Of a stretch of 64,000 bases of DNA, positions 54,997 through 63,836 are shown piece by piece. A program made the translations under genes and the position numbers. Each line of letters opens with the position of its first letter. Position 1 is the stretch's first letter. The stretch is taken from NCBI RefSeq assembly GCF_010993955.1, contig NZ_WIXL01000011.1, positions 40,109 through 104,108 of the forward strand, read 5' to 3'. The notes under the pieces were generated by a model, which was not told the DNA's origin, ran no database searches, and was given only the letters and a program-made list of their open reading frames with translations. The stretch is from Oceanobacillus halotolerans. GTDB lineage: Bacteria; Bacillota; Bacilli; Bacillales; Amphibacillaceae.

Positions 54997-55566
54997 ATGA
55001 TAAAACGATTTTTTGCAATACTGTTTGGCAGTACCTTTATTGCAATCGGTGTGAATTATTTTGTTGTACCACATCACCTTGTTGATGGTGGAATCATTGG
55101 CCTTGGTCTAATCTCAAAATACGCATTCGATCTAAAACCAGGTTTCATGATTATTTTGCTGAGTATTCCATTATATTTTATTGCATTTCTTCGTTTTCGT
55201 ACTTATTTTTACAATGCATTACATGGTTTATTGGTTTCATCCTTTTTTATTGATTTATTTCATCCTATCGCAGCATGGAATACATCAACTCCTATTTTAA
55301 TTAGTTCCCTATCTGGCGGACTATTTATTGGGATAGGTGTTAGTACACTATTATTAACAGGGACAAGCACCAGCGGAACAGATCTGCTTGCATTAATGAT
55401 ATCCACATCAAGAAGTGTGAATGTTGGAATTATTACGATGATTATTGATGCCAGTGTTATTTTATTAGGTTGGTTTATCATCCATGAAACAACTATTCTT
55501 TATTCCGGATTAATGGTAACCATGAATAGCTTAACCATCTATACCGTTAATCGTTATTTTGATTAA
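54997..55566 (+). CDS. YitT-family membrane protein (short form)
   Basis: A 189-residue protein with five to six predicted spans and the DUF161 core NYFVVPHHLVDGGIIGLGLISKY and GTSTSGTDLLALMIS. It lacks the C-terminal soluble DUF2179 domain of most YitT proteins, which are about 280 residues. No transport function is established. GGAGACATTAAC precedes the ATG. Monocistronic. Confidence 0.82.
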   Translation: MIKRFFAILFGSTFIAIGVNYFVVPHHLVDGGIIGLGLISKYAFDLKPGFMIILLSIPLYFIAFLRFRTYFYNALHGLLVSSFFIDLFHPIAAWNTSTPILISSLSGGLFIGIGVSTLLLTGTSTSGTDLLALMISTSRSVNVGIITMIIDASVILLGWFIIHETTILYSGLMVTMNSLTIYTVNRYFD

Positions 55567-55568
55567 AT

Positions 55569-55625
55569 AACTCCCACTTACAATAAATGGAGAATTAGCT
55601 TGTAGAGTAAGTGGGGAGTTTTTTC
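55569..55625 (+). terminator. Intrinsic terminator of the YitT-family gene
   Basis: ACTCCCACTTAC pairs with GTAAGTGGGGAGT (one bulge) and is followed by TTTTTTC. Confidence 0.8.
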
Positions 55626-55652
55626 ATTTGTATAAATCAACTTATAGGACCT

Positions 55653-55765
55653 AGCAGATCGGTTAGCTTGAGGAGGCTCAACAACTACCCGCGGCAAAGA
55701 AGACACTGTTAAAACAAGCAACGTGAGTTTGAACACTTGTGCCGAAGTGGTGAAAGCGAAGTGTG
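55653..55765 (-). repeat. Degenerate R4/R3 repeat
   Basis: Contains TTGAGGAGGCTCAACAAC and ACCCGCGGCAAAGAAGACAC, then AAACAAGCAACGTGAGTTTG and AAGTGGTGAAAGCGAAGTG. These are R4 and R3 pieces in one orientation without intact ends. Confidence 0.5.
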
Positions 55766-55778
55766 TTAAGGCTGTTAT

Positions 55779-57281
55779 TTAACTTTTCTGTTCCTTTTTA
55801 GCTTGTTCCTTTTTTAGCATCCGTAAGAAGGCAACAACGATAATTAACAAAATAACCGTGAACGGCAATGCAGAAATGAGGGATGCTGTTTGTAATGCAT
55901 CTAACCCACCAGCTAATAGTAGCACAACCGCAATGGCGGTAATAAGAATCCCCCAAAGAATTTTAACAAACAATGCAGGATTTAAACTACCTTTTGATGA
56001 CATACTTCCTAAAATATAGGTTGCAGAGTCTGCAGATGTCACTAAAAATGTATAGATCAATAGGATAGACAATAAGGACAATATGGTAGATAACGGAAGA
56101 TCCCCATATGTCTCAAACAATGCCACAGCAACATCCTCATTAACTGCTTCTGCGATAGCAGTGCCCTGATTTAAATCACTAAAAATGGCAGTTCCGCCGA
56201 ATACCGCAATCCATAAGCAGGCAATAACCGGTGGAACAACCAATACACCGAACACAAATTCTCGAATGGTTCTCCCTCTCGATACACGTGCAACAAAAGC
56301 ACCAACAAAAGGAGACCATGCGATGGCCCATGCCCAATAGAATATGGTCCAATCACGTACCCATGTACCACCTTGATATGGTGTTAAACGCAAACTATAC
56401 TGCACAAAATTTGTTAAATAATCTCCTAGGCCTAATACGAATGAATTTAAAATAAAAACGGTTGGACCAGCGAAAAAGACAAATAAAAGTAAGACAAGAC
56501 AAAGGCCTAAATTTAGATTACTAAGCCATTTAATCCCTTTATTCAAGCCTGTACTTGAGGAAATTAAATAGGTCACAAGCATAATCCCAGCGATAGCCAT
56601 TTGAATCCAAATAGTATTTGGGATATCAAAAACATTTTTTAATCCACCATTCATTTGCAAGATTCCAAGACCTAATGATGTGGCAACCCCCATAACAGTC
56701 GCAATAACCGCTAAAGAATCAATTGTATTGCCTACCACTTTATTCAAACCGACAACTGGTTCAATCGCTGTGGAGATCAAACCACGTTTATCCTGCCTAA
56801 ATTGGAGAAAGGCAATAATTAAGCCAACAATCGCAAAGACTGACCATTGACTAACACCCCAGTGAAAGAAGGAATATTGCATTGCTACTCGGGCTGCTTC
56901 TTCTGATTGTGGTGCTACTTCAGGGAATGGTGTAATAAAAAAGTGACTCATCGGTTCAGCCACACCCCAAAATACAAGTCCTGCACCAAATCCTGCCGAA
57001 AAAAGCATCCCAATCCAAGTAAAGAAAGGATACTCTGGTCGTGATTTGGCAGGGCCTAATCGTAGTTTACCATATTTACTAATCGATAGCCCAATTAAAA
57101 AGAGCACAAACACGAATACAGCTATTAAATAAAACCAACCAAAATTGACGGTTGTAAAATTAAATAATGCGTTTGCAACTTCCCCAAATCGAACAGGCAT
57201 AATTGCACCAACAAGCACTAATAGTAAAATAACAGTTGCAGAAACATAGAATACGGCATTTTTATAGGAACGTCTTTCCAT
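55779..57281 (-). CDS. BCCT-family osmolyte transporter (OpuD/BetP type)
   Basis: A 500-residue, 12-span betaine/carnitine/choline transporter that imports compatible solutes with Na+ or H+. Family motifs: GMLFSAGFGAGLVFWGVAEP near 85-105 and WTIFYWAWAIAWSPFVGAFVARVSRGRT near 315, with the Trp-rich substrate box. Glycine betaine is the likeliest substrate. Start set at MERRSYKNAVFYVS because AAAGGA is 8 bp upstream; seven open codons precede it. The gene lies after the ECF operon terminator. Confidence 0.9.
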   Translation of the reverse strand: MERRSYKNAVFYVSATVILLLVLVGAIMPVRFGEVANALFNFTTVNFGWFYLIAVFVFVLFLIGLSISKYGKLRLGPAKSRPEYPFFTWIGMLFSAGFGAGLVFWGVAEPMSHFFITPFPEVAPQSEEAARVAMQYSFFHWGVSQWSVFAIVGLIIAFLQFRQDKRGLISTAIEPVVGLNKVVGNTIDSLAVIATVMGVATSLGLGILQMNGGLKNVFDIPNTIWIQMAIAGIMLVTYLISSSTGLNKGIKWLSNLNLGLCLVLLLFVFFAGPTVFILNSFVLGLGDYLTNFVQYSLRLTPYQGGTWVRDWTIFYWAWAIAWSPFVGAFVARVSRGRTIREFVFGVLVVPPVIACLWIAVFGGTAIFSDLNQGTAIAEAVNEDVAVALFETYGDLPLSTILSLLSILLIYTFLVTSADSATYILGSMSSKGSLNPALFVKILWGILITAIAVVLLLAGGLDALQTASLISALPFTVILLIIVVAFLRMLKKEQAKKEQKS

Positions 57282-57363
57282 TACCAAAATCCTTTCCGTC
57301 ACATTGTAATGAGAAAAAATGTCTATCGGTTAGTTTCCTATAAATCCACATATTTATACAATT

Positions 57364-57399
57364 AAAAGATGACCCTCCTCATAGAGAAAGTCATCTTTT
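57364..57399 (-). terminator. Intrinsic terminator of the B12/ECF operon
   Basis: On the minus strand AAAAGATGAC pairs with GTCATCTTTT over a 16-base loop; T-tails are present on both sides. Confidence 0.8.
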
Positions 57400-57408
57400 C
57401 ATTACACT

Positions 57409-58098
57409 TTATATTTTGTTAAATAAACCATACTTCCGTTTAAAACGATTTAATATTTTGATCCAAGCTTTACTAAAAAGAAATAGAAAAAATACATTTG
57501 ATAATGCATGTGCTAAATCGAAATAAAAGCTCGTACTATTATATAGTAAAATCGTCTTCCAGTTTACTTCTTGAATAACGCCTATAATAAACCACAAATT
57601 CATGAACCATCCAAAAAGAAATCCCATTACCAAACCATAAACACATCTACCAAACATGCTTTTCATGATCCACGTATAACGCAACGAACCAGCTATCAGT
57701 CCTATCATCCCCCAGGCATACATTTGCCATGGGGTCCATGGACCTTGTCCTAAAAATAAATTCGAAACAATGGCTGCTAGTACTCCGATGACAAAGCCAC
57801 TTTGTGGACCTAACACAATAGCTGCCACGATCACGACAAATGTAGTTGGTTGCACACTTGGTAAAGCACTGAAAGGAACACGGCTTACTGCAGCAATTGC
57901 TCCCAAAATCGCTAACATAACTAATTCTCTACTTGTTATCTTTTGCTTGGAGAATCGAATCATAAAAGGCATAAAAGAAGCAATCATAATTAAAAAACTT
58001 AATAAGATATAATGACGTGTATTCCATAATGGAAATCCGATTAAAATCACTAAGATAATGAAAGATATACAGATTAAGACCCACTTTGATTTTGCCAT
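57409..58098 (-). CDS. ECF transporter S component, CbrT-like (predicted cobalamin)
   Basis: A 229-residue membrane protein with about seven spans. The segment AAVSRVPFSALPSVQPTTF, then VLGPQSGFVIGVLAAIVSN and GQGPWTPWQMYAWGMIG, matches what I recall of the CbrT family of B12 S components. GAGGAGGCGAAGAAAAC precedes the ATG, and the gene overlaps the end of the ATPase gene by 25 nt. Last gene of the riboswitch operon. Cobalamin specificity rests on family resemblance plus the B12 riboswitch; a precursor such as cobinamide is possible. Confidence 0.82.
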   Translation of the reverse strand: MAKSKWVLICISFIILVILIGFPLWNTRHYILLSFLIMIASFMPFMIRFSKQKITSRELVMLAILGAIAAVSRVPFSALPSVQPTTFVVIVAAIVLGPQSGFVIGVLAAIVSNLFLGQGPWTPWQMYAWGMIGLIAGSLRYTWIMKSMFGRCVYGLVMGFLFGWFMNLWFIIGVIQEVNWKTILLYNSTSFYFDLAHALSNVFFLFLFSKAWIKILNRFKRKYGLFNKI

Positions 58099-59711
58099 GT
58101 TTTCTTCGCCTCCTCTAATGTCACAGCAGAAGGAACATGACTATCACGTGTAATTCGACTTATAGCAGTAGTATAATACGCATTTTCTAAGAAAAATTCC
58201 CTTGTGTTTTCTGTCACCGTAATATTACCTTGAAATAGCATACTACATTTTGTCGTATGTTTCGCAGCAAATTCGATATCATGTGTGACCATTATAACCG
58301 TTAAACCTTCCTCTACTAAGTCCGTAATTAACTCGCCAAACTCATCTTTAAAATCTGGATCCATTCCTTTTGTCGGCTCATCAATCAGTAGTAATGAAGG
58401 GTTAGTTAACAATATCCCTATTAATGCCGCCTTTTGTAATTCTCCACCACTTAAATCATATGGGTGTCGATTTTTTAAATGCTGGATTTGAAACTTTTCT
58501 AACAGATAATCTATATCTTTTTCCTTTTTAGGCTGCTTCTGGACAATCTGTCTATATTCCTTGATTAGAGAATCCTGTAAAAAATAGACTTTTGGATTTT
58601 GTGGCAAATACCCGATTATTGTAGGATCCAATTGCTTTACTTTTTTCCCATTTAATTTTATGTAACCATGCTGGGGCTTCAATATATTTCCGATTATTTT
58701 TAGTAAGGTTGATTTCCCTGTTCCATTTGCGCCTACAATTGCCATCCATTCTCCATGATTAACCGTAAAGGATAAGTTTTGTAATACTGGTGGGGTATGT
58801 TTTGTATACTGGTAATCAATTTCCTTTAACTCTACTAATGGATTTCCTTTTGCTAGTCTTGTTGGTTCTAGTTGTTTACCCGATATCTTCTGATTTAATA
58901 ACCATTGTCTTGATTCTTTTACAGTAATGGGTATCTCATCTAAACAAATATCAGGATTAAAATCTAAATAGACTAATGCTGTGGTTGGTAAAAAGTTCCG
59001 CATGTTATGATGTAATTTACCAACGGCATGCCTTGGTTCTGTATCCACTGTTATTTTTCCATTATCCAGCATCATGACGCGGTTTGAAACAGCGAATAAC
59101 TCCTCTAAGCGATGTTCGACAATGATAATCGTGATGCCAAATTCATCATTTATCCGCTGCAGGAAATGAATGAATTCCTTGGAAGCGATAGGATCAAGTT
59201 GAGCAGTGGGTTCATCCAGTAAAATGAGCTTTGGGTTTAATAATAATATGGAGGCTAAATTAATTAACTGCTTTTCCCCTCCCGATAATTCACTTGTCTT
59301 TTTATTTACTAGATGGTTTAGTCCAAAGAAGTGGACCATTTCCGCTACTTTCTTTCTCATTTCTGTTGTTGAAAATCCTACGTTTTCCATGCCAAATAAT
59401 AGTTCATCCATGACATTGTCCATCACAATTTGATTTTCTGGATCTTGAAATACCATGCCAATTTCCTTTGCAATATACAACGGATCATGTTCCTCTATCG
59501 ATTTCTTTTGATAAAAGAATGTACCCTGCTTATCGCCATATGGCGCAATTTCCTTTTTTATTAGTCGTAATAATGTAGATTTCCCACTACCAGATGGTCC
59601 ACAAAATACAACAAAATCGCCTTTATATATTGTAAAATTTATTTCATTAAGTACACTTTCTGATGCATCGGCATAGGTGAAATTTACACCTTTTGCTGAT
59701 AAAATTTCCAC
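58074..59711 (-). CDS. ECF transporter fused A-A' ATPase
   Basis: A 545-residue protein with two ABC ATPase domains in tandem. Domain 1: Walker A GPSGSGKST near 38, Q-loop MVFQDPENQ, signature LSGGEKQLINLAS near 142 and Walker B LILLDEPTAQLD. Domain 2: Walker A GANGTGKST near 327, signature LSGGELQKAALIGIL near 420 and Walker B LLLIDEPTKGMDP. Both sites look complete. Start set at the GTG of MEILSAKGVNFTY, 7 bp after AAAGGAAG; the frame is open 47 codons upstream inside the T gene. It overlaps the T gene by 28 nt. Confidence 0.9.
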   Translation of the reverse strand: MEILSAKGVNFTYADASESVLNEINFTIYKGDFVVFCGPSGSGKSTLLRLIKKEIAPYGDKQGTFFYQKKSIEEHDPLYIAKEIGMVFQDPENQIVMDNVMDELLFGMENVGFSTTEMRKKVAEMVHFFGLNHLVNKKTSELSGGEKQLINLASILLLNPKLILLDEPTAQLDPIASKEFIHFLQRINDEFGITIIIVEHRLEELFAVSNRVMMLDNGKITVDTEPRHAVGKLHHNMRNFLPTTALVYLDFNPDICLDEIPITVKESRQWLLNQKISGKQLEPTRLAKGNPLVELKEIDYQYTKHTPPVLQNLSFTVNHGEWMAIVGANGTGKSTLLKIIGNILKPQHGYIKLNGKKVKQLDPTIIGYLPQNPKVYFLQDSLIKEYRQIVQKQPKKEKDIDYLLEKFQIQHLKNRHPYDLSGGELQKAALIGILLTNPSLLLIDEPTKGMDPDFKDEFGELITDLVEEGLTVIMVTHDIEFAAKHTTKCSMLFQGNITVTENTREFFLENAYYTTAISRITRDSHVPSAVTLEEAKKTWQNQSGS

Positions 59712-60613
59712 TTCATTACTTCCTTTCCTTCTGCCCAAATGGGAAATCCAATTAATAGCAACCAAATCGTAAAATAAAACCATTCTCTGCCATACAACCA
59801 TAGAGGTTCTAGTATAGGCAGAAGCATTAGTACACCATCGCCAAGCCACCATCCAAAAATGATAATAACGGTTGCAACACTTATAAAACTCAGTGCAAAG
59901 GTGTCTCTTTTTTGCATTGCATAGGCTTGGTACTTACTTCTTTTTTGAAGTCCATAGCCTCTAGCTGCCATGGAATCAGCAGTTTGTATAGCTTCTTCTA
60001 ATGAGAATGTTAAGAGTATTTGCATTAGTAACATGCCATTTCTCGCACGCTGCCTGATAGATCCATGTTTAATGGACATACCTTTAGATTGTTGAACCTG
60101 TTCAATATCCTGTAATCTTCTTTTTAATAGGGGGACAAACCTCATCGCTAACATGGTAAGCAGTGCCCATTTGGGAAGCCACTTTGAAAAAAGAAATAAA
60201 AATTTATCCGCAGTTATAACCATGTTGAACGTAACGAAAATCATTATAATACCGATTAGAGTTAACGCTATCACAACTCCTTGTATCATTGCCTCCAGCA
60301 TGATTGGGTTATTAAATAAATAAAATTCAATATGATTTCCTCTTCGGTTAAATAGTGGTGTGAGAATGAGGATAAAGGTACACATGATCACAATCATCCA
60401 TCCCCACTTTTTTAATTGCTCCCCTTTATCAAGCAAGTAATTAAAACCAATAAGGAGGAAAACTGCTGTTAAAAGGAAAAAAGGATGTTGATAAAGCATG
60501 AGGCTTGTAATCACAAAAACATAATAAACCAATAAAACGAATGGGTGGAACGACCTGAATCCCCTAACCATTAATTGATCCCATTTTCCAGATAGTTTTT
60601 TGTATAAATCCAT
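59684..60613 (-). CDS. ECF transporter T component
   Basis: A 309-residue EcfT with about six membrane spans and two cytoplasmic coupling helices; the second carries the motif ADSMAARGYGL (Ala-Arg-Gly), the first the variant QVQQSKGMS. It couples the ATPases to the S component. It starts at MDLYKKLSGKWDQ inside the lipoprotein gene (43-nt overlap), or at MVRGFRSFHPF three bases after the lipoprotein stop; the ribosome sites do not decide. Confidence 0.88.
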   Translation of the reverse strand: MDLYKKLSGKWDQLMVRGFRSFHPFVLLVYYVFVITSLMLYQHPFFLLTAVFLLIGFNYLLDKGEQLKKWGWMIVIMCTFILILTPLFNRRGNHIEFYLFNNPIMLEAMIQGVVIALTLIGIIMIFVTFNMVITADKFLFLFSKWLPKWALLTMLAMRFVPLLKRRLQDIEQVQQSKGMSIKHGSIRQRARNGMLLMQILLTFSLEEAIQTADSMAARGYGLQKRSKYQAYAMQKRDTFALSFISVATVIIIFGWWLGDGVLMLLPILEPLWLYGREWFYFTIWLLLIGFPIWAEGKEVMKWKFYQQKV

Positions 60614-61398
60614 TGAATCGATTGACCTGGTTCAACTGGATAATCTCCTGTACTTCGATCAATAAGTACACCATCTACGCGAATTAACCAACCGCTTAAA
60701 GGACCTTCATCGAATTCATAGAGATTATCAATACCTTCCATATACGCTGTTGCATTAGACCCACGAACACTTAGTTGAATCCCTTTTTCTTTAGCTATTT
60801 TTTGTGTTACATCGAGAACAGTATCGCCATCTTTCATCGCTACTTGAGTTGAAGGTAATATCGTTCCCTTCACATCACCGGGAGTTGTAATCGAAATGGT
60901 AACTGTTTTCTTTGGTTGACTTGATTCATCATTCGATTTTTTATCATTGTTATCTGTTGTTTTATTTTCTTTAGATGAATTGGTTTGTTCCTTTTTTGTT
61001 GATGACTTTTCGGTAGTTCCCGATTTACTCGCATTCTCTTTCTTTGAAGATTCATTTTTTTCGATAGAATTGGCTTGGTTATTTTTTATTTCATCAGAAT
61101 CAGTAGTTTGTTTATCATTAAATTCGGAGGTAACATTATTATCCTGTGATGTCTCATCATTTTCATTGGAAACTTCTAAGTCTTTTTTCTCTTCGTTCTC
61201 TGAGTTGTTCTTATCGGATTTCTCGTGGTCTGGTATATCTTTTTCTTCTAAGTCGATATCTGTTACTTCACTATGCTTCGATGAAGAATCTACTTTTTCT
61301 GCTTGTGGGGTAACGTCATCTTTTGCACATCCTACCGTAAAAATAATGAATAAAATAGCAATCATAATGACAAGAGAATTTCTCAACTGAGTATACAT
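60571..61398 (-). CDS. DUF4430 (transcobalamin-like) lipoprotein
   Basis: A 275-residue lipoprotein: lipobox TVGC (Cys24), then a long Asp/Glu/Asn/Ser/Lys-rich linker (about 25-164) of disordered character, then one DUF4430 domain (165-268) with TVLDVTQKIAKEKGI, GPLSGWLIRVDGVLI and VEPGQSIQWIYT. DUF4430 is homologous to the C-terminal beta domain of transcobalamin and intrinsic factor. The linker would let the domain reach about the thickness of the wall. AGGAGGTTCACT precedes the ATG. It takes the place of a binding protein beside the ECF transporter. Confidence 0.85.
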   Translation of the reverse strand: MYTQLRNSLVIMIAILFIIFTVGCAKDDVTPQAEKVDSSSKHSEVTDIDLEEKDIPDHEKSDKNNSENEEKKDLEVSNENDETSQDNNVTSEFNDKQTTDSDEIKNNQANSIEKNESSKKENASKSGTTEKSSTKKEQTNSSKENKTTDNNDKKSNDESSQPKKTVTISITTPGDVKGTILPSTQVAMKDGDTVLDVTQKIAKEKGIQLSVRGSNATAYMEGIDNLYEFDEGPLSGWLIRVDGVLIDRSTGDYPVEPGQSIQWIYTKNYLENGIN

Positions 61399-61422
61399 AG
61401 TGAACCTCCTTTCATGGATAGA

Positions 61423-61449
61423 GGGTAATCTATTAGTGATAGATTACCC
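61423..61449 (-). promoter_or_regulatory. Intercistronic hairpin in the B12 operon
   Basis: GGGTAATCTA pairs perfectly with TAGATTACCC over a 7-base loop between the surface-protein gene and the lipoprotein gene. No T-run follows on the minus strand, so it is not a classical terminator; it may mark an mRNA end or cleavage site that sets relative expression. Confidence 0.6.
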
Positions 61450-61456
61450 AATATAT

Positions 61457-63475
61457 TTATGCGTTGGTTCTTTTTCGGCGTTGAACAATAAACAGAATTA
61501 CACCACCAGCTAGTAATACCATTCCAAATCCCAGTAGATTGTATATGTCTGTTGCAGTATTTGGTAATTTGTCTCCGTTGTTATTCGTATCCGTAACTTG
61601 GTCTATAGTTGGTTCAGATTTAGTTATATTACTATTTTGTTTAGACTGCTGATTTGTTTTAGATCCTGAATTTGCACCAGTTTCAGACTCTGTTTCAGAC
61701 TGATTTTCTACATTTTCTTCCTTGTTTCCTGATTCATCTGGTTTAGATGGATTTTCTGGCTCACTCGGATTACTTGGTTCCACAGGATTATTTGGATTTT
61801 CTGGTGTGTCACTGTTATCCTCATCAGATGCTATCGGAAATTGATAAACTAACCCACCATCATTTAGTTGTTTTTGGTAGGCAATTAACGCTAACAATGC
61901 CTGTTGTGTTGACATTCCCATTGATTGTTCGTCATCTATAATATGACTAAATCCACCATCATCCTGTTTGAACTTCAACAAATGTTCGACTAAATTTCCG
62001 CCATCCTTTGTAAATGCATCACTGGTTGGATCTATTCCGACTGAAGTCAAACCTGTTATAACTTGGGAGACAGATTCACTTGTATCCCCACCATTAAATT
62101 CTTCATAGTAACCACTTGTATCATCCTGCTCAGTAGATAAATAATTTACTGCTCGGTCAATAGCTTGTTTAACATCTTGACGATCTTGATAAGGTGCTAA
62201 TGCTGTTAATACCATCCCTGTAATATCTGCAGTAGGACGATCACCAAAAAGGGCCCAGCCGCCATCATCCTGTTCATTATCAAGAATAAAATCAATTAGT
62301 AGATTTTTATCTTCTGTAGGAACCTTATATTGACCACTATCAAGTGCTAATAGGCCATAGATTGCCATATTGATAGATGGATTTTCAAAATTTTTATGGT
62401 TTATTAGTTTTTCTACTAGATTATAGCCTTCAACAGATGTGGCATCGATCCCCGCAGCAGATAACCCAATAATTACTTTCTCTAAATCGAAAATGCTACG
62501 AAATTCTCCATCTATTTCTTTCACTTCATCCTTAACACTTGCTACATAAGTTTCGGGAAGCACTTGATTTGTATTTGCTAATCCCCATACCCACCATTCA
62601 TTGCCGTATGTCAAATCGATATTATTTGCATTCGTATAAGTGATGATGTCATTTATACTTTTTTGAATTGTTTCATAGCTTACTGTGGATGATTCAGGGT
62701 CATTCGGTTCTTCTATATCACCTTCACCAGTTGAATCCTCTCCACCAGTATCAAACGTTTGAACCGTTAACTGTACATGTTCATCTGGCTGAACCTGATG
62801 AGCCACAATACCAACACTTAATGTTTGATCGTCTACCGCAATATTCCAATAGTCGCCTTCTCCAAGTTCTGTTCCAGCAATATTATTGATAAACGTAAAG
62901 TACTGGTTGTCGATTGATGCATCTATCGTTACGTTGTTTTCCTTAGCTGCTTGAAATAACGCATCATAAGCAGTAGCGCCTTCCATTAAAGTAACTGTTG
63001 TTTCGGGAATAACAGCGTTACCATCTTTATTATGTGCTGATACTGTAACATCAACAGATGGAGTAAAATTCTCTGTTAGCGTGAAAAATAAATGTTCACC
63101 ATTTGATACTTCATAGGAGGAAGCTCCAACATCTGGACCTATCCCGTAAACATTAAATGACCAATAAAAGGGATCTGAACTTACAACATCTCCTATCCCC
63201 GTTAACATCTTTCCAAAATCATATTCATCATAGTGTACTTCTAAATCATGTATCTCTCCTGCTTCTACCAACACGTCAAAAGCAGTATCTCCCTCTTCAA
63301 TCCCAATCGCTGTTAAAGGAAGTACATCCTCCCCATTTTCATCTAATGCACTAATAGTAACTGCATCTTCTACTGTTTCAGCATCTACTACTTGCGGTTG
63401 TATATATGCTAGATTACTAATGATTAATAGAACAGAAAAAACAATCGCTATACGTTGAAAATACGTTTTACTCAT
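61457..63475 (-). CDS. Sortase-anchored surface protein: DUF4430 x2 plus alpha/alpha barrel
   Basis: A 672-residue wall protein: signal peptide (1-32); two DUF4430 domains (about 37-137 and 142-241; YWSFNVYGIGPDVGASS and EGDYWNIAVDDQTLSVG mark them); a prenyltransferase/terpenoid-cyclase-like helical barrel (about 266-540) with repeated QDDGGWALFGDRP, GYYEEFNGGDTS and KQDDGGFSHI; a Pro/Glu/Asn/Ser-rich stalk; and sorting signal LPNTA (637-641), hydrophobic span and RRKR. The two folds are those of intrinsic factor. Start set at MSKTYFQRIAIVF after TTGGAGG; the longer frame (to 63562) runs through the riboswitch terminator. Predicted B12 binder. Confidence 0.85.
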   Translation of the reverse strand: MSKTYFQRIAIVFSVLLIISNLAYIQPQVVDAETVEDAVTISALDENGEDVLPLTAIGIEEGDTAFDVLVEAGEIHDLEVHYDEYDFGKMLTGIGDVVSSDPFYWSFNVYGIGPDVGASSYEVSNGEHLFFTLTENFTPSVDVTVSAHNKDGNAVIPETTVTLMEGATAYDALFQAAKENNVTIDASIDNQYFTFINNIAGTELGEGDYWNIAVDDQTLSVGIVAHQVQPDEHVQLTVQTFDTGGEDSTGEGDIEEPNDPESSTVSYETIQKSINDIITYTNANNIDLTYGNEWWVWGLANTNQVLPETYVASVKDEVKEIDGEFRSIFDLEKVIIGLSAAGIDATSVEGYNLVEKLINHKNFENPSINMAIYGLLALDSGQYKVPTEDKNLLIDFILDNEQDDGGWALFGDRPTADITGMVLTALAPYQDRQDVKQAIDRAVNYLSTEQDDTSGYYEEFNGGDTSESVSQVITGLTSVGIDPTSDAFTKDGGNLVEHLLKFKQDDGGFSHIIDDEQSMGMSTQQALLALIAYQKQLNDGGLVYQFPIASDEDNSDTPENPNNPVEPSNPSEPENPSKPDESGNKEENVENQSETESETGANSGSKTNQQSKQNSNITKSEPTIDQVTDTNNNGDKLPNTATDIYNLLGFGMVLLAGGVILFIVQRRKRTNA

Positions 63476-63516
63476 AGATAAATTCCTCCAAGTTTTTACA
63501 TTTTTTGCAAAAAAAC

Positions 63517-63551
63517 CATAAAAAAATACATCCCCGTTTGAAGAGATGTAT
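63517..63551 (-). terminator. Terminator of the cobalamin riboswitch
   Basis: On the minus strand ATACATC (63545-63551) pairs with GATGTAT (63526-63532) and is followed by TTTTTTATGG. It lies between the B12 aptamer and the surface-protein ribosome site, and serves as the expression platform. Confidence 0.8.
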
Positions 63552-63639
63552 GCGTTATACAATGCTTATGCGACATTATGTATAGGTAAACCTAACAAAA
63601 ATCATGCGCTAGCACACCTCCCTATCCGCGTAGGTTGAA

Positions 63640-63800
63640 TGGCGTAAAAAATAGGCAGGTCTCCTGGCTCATGATCATCATTTTCTATTACCTTCCCATC
63701 TGGTGACAGTGGTATTTTAATAGAAAACTCCCATTTACAGTGGCGGGACCGCGCCGGGTTTGCACCGGACTTCCCTTTTAATGATTTAAAAGCTTATGTT
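63640..63800 (-). ncRNA. Cobalamin riboswitch
   Basis: The minus strand shows AAGTCCGGTGCAAACCCGGC, GCGGTCCCGCCACTGTAA, the CACTGTCACCAGATGGGAAG segment and the B12 box AGCCAGGAGACCTGCCTAT at 63651-63669, in the canonical order and spacing. Adenosylcobalamin or a related form would bind and favour the terminator at 63517. It controls the surface protein, DUF4430 lipoprotein and ECF transporter genes. Confidence 0.96.
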
Positions 63801-63836
63801 TTAAATCAACCCATTTTTCCCTATTCAATTAACTTA

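Noticed and set aside
60947..61390. A 147-codon plus-strand frame over the DUF4430 lipoprotein
   Set aside because: Ser/Phe-rich antisense of the Asp/Glu/Ser/Lys linker; an artefact of codon bias.
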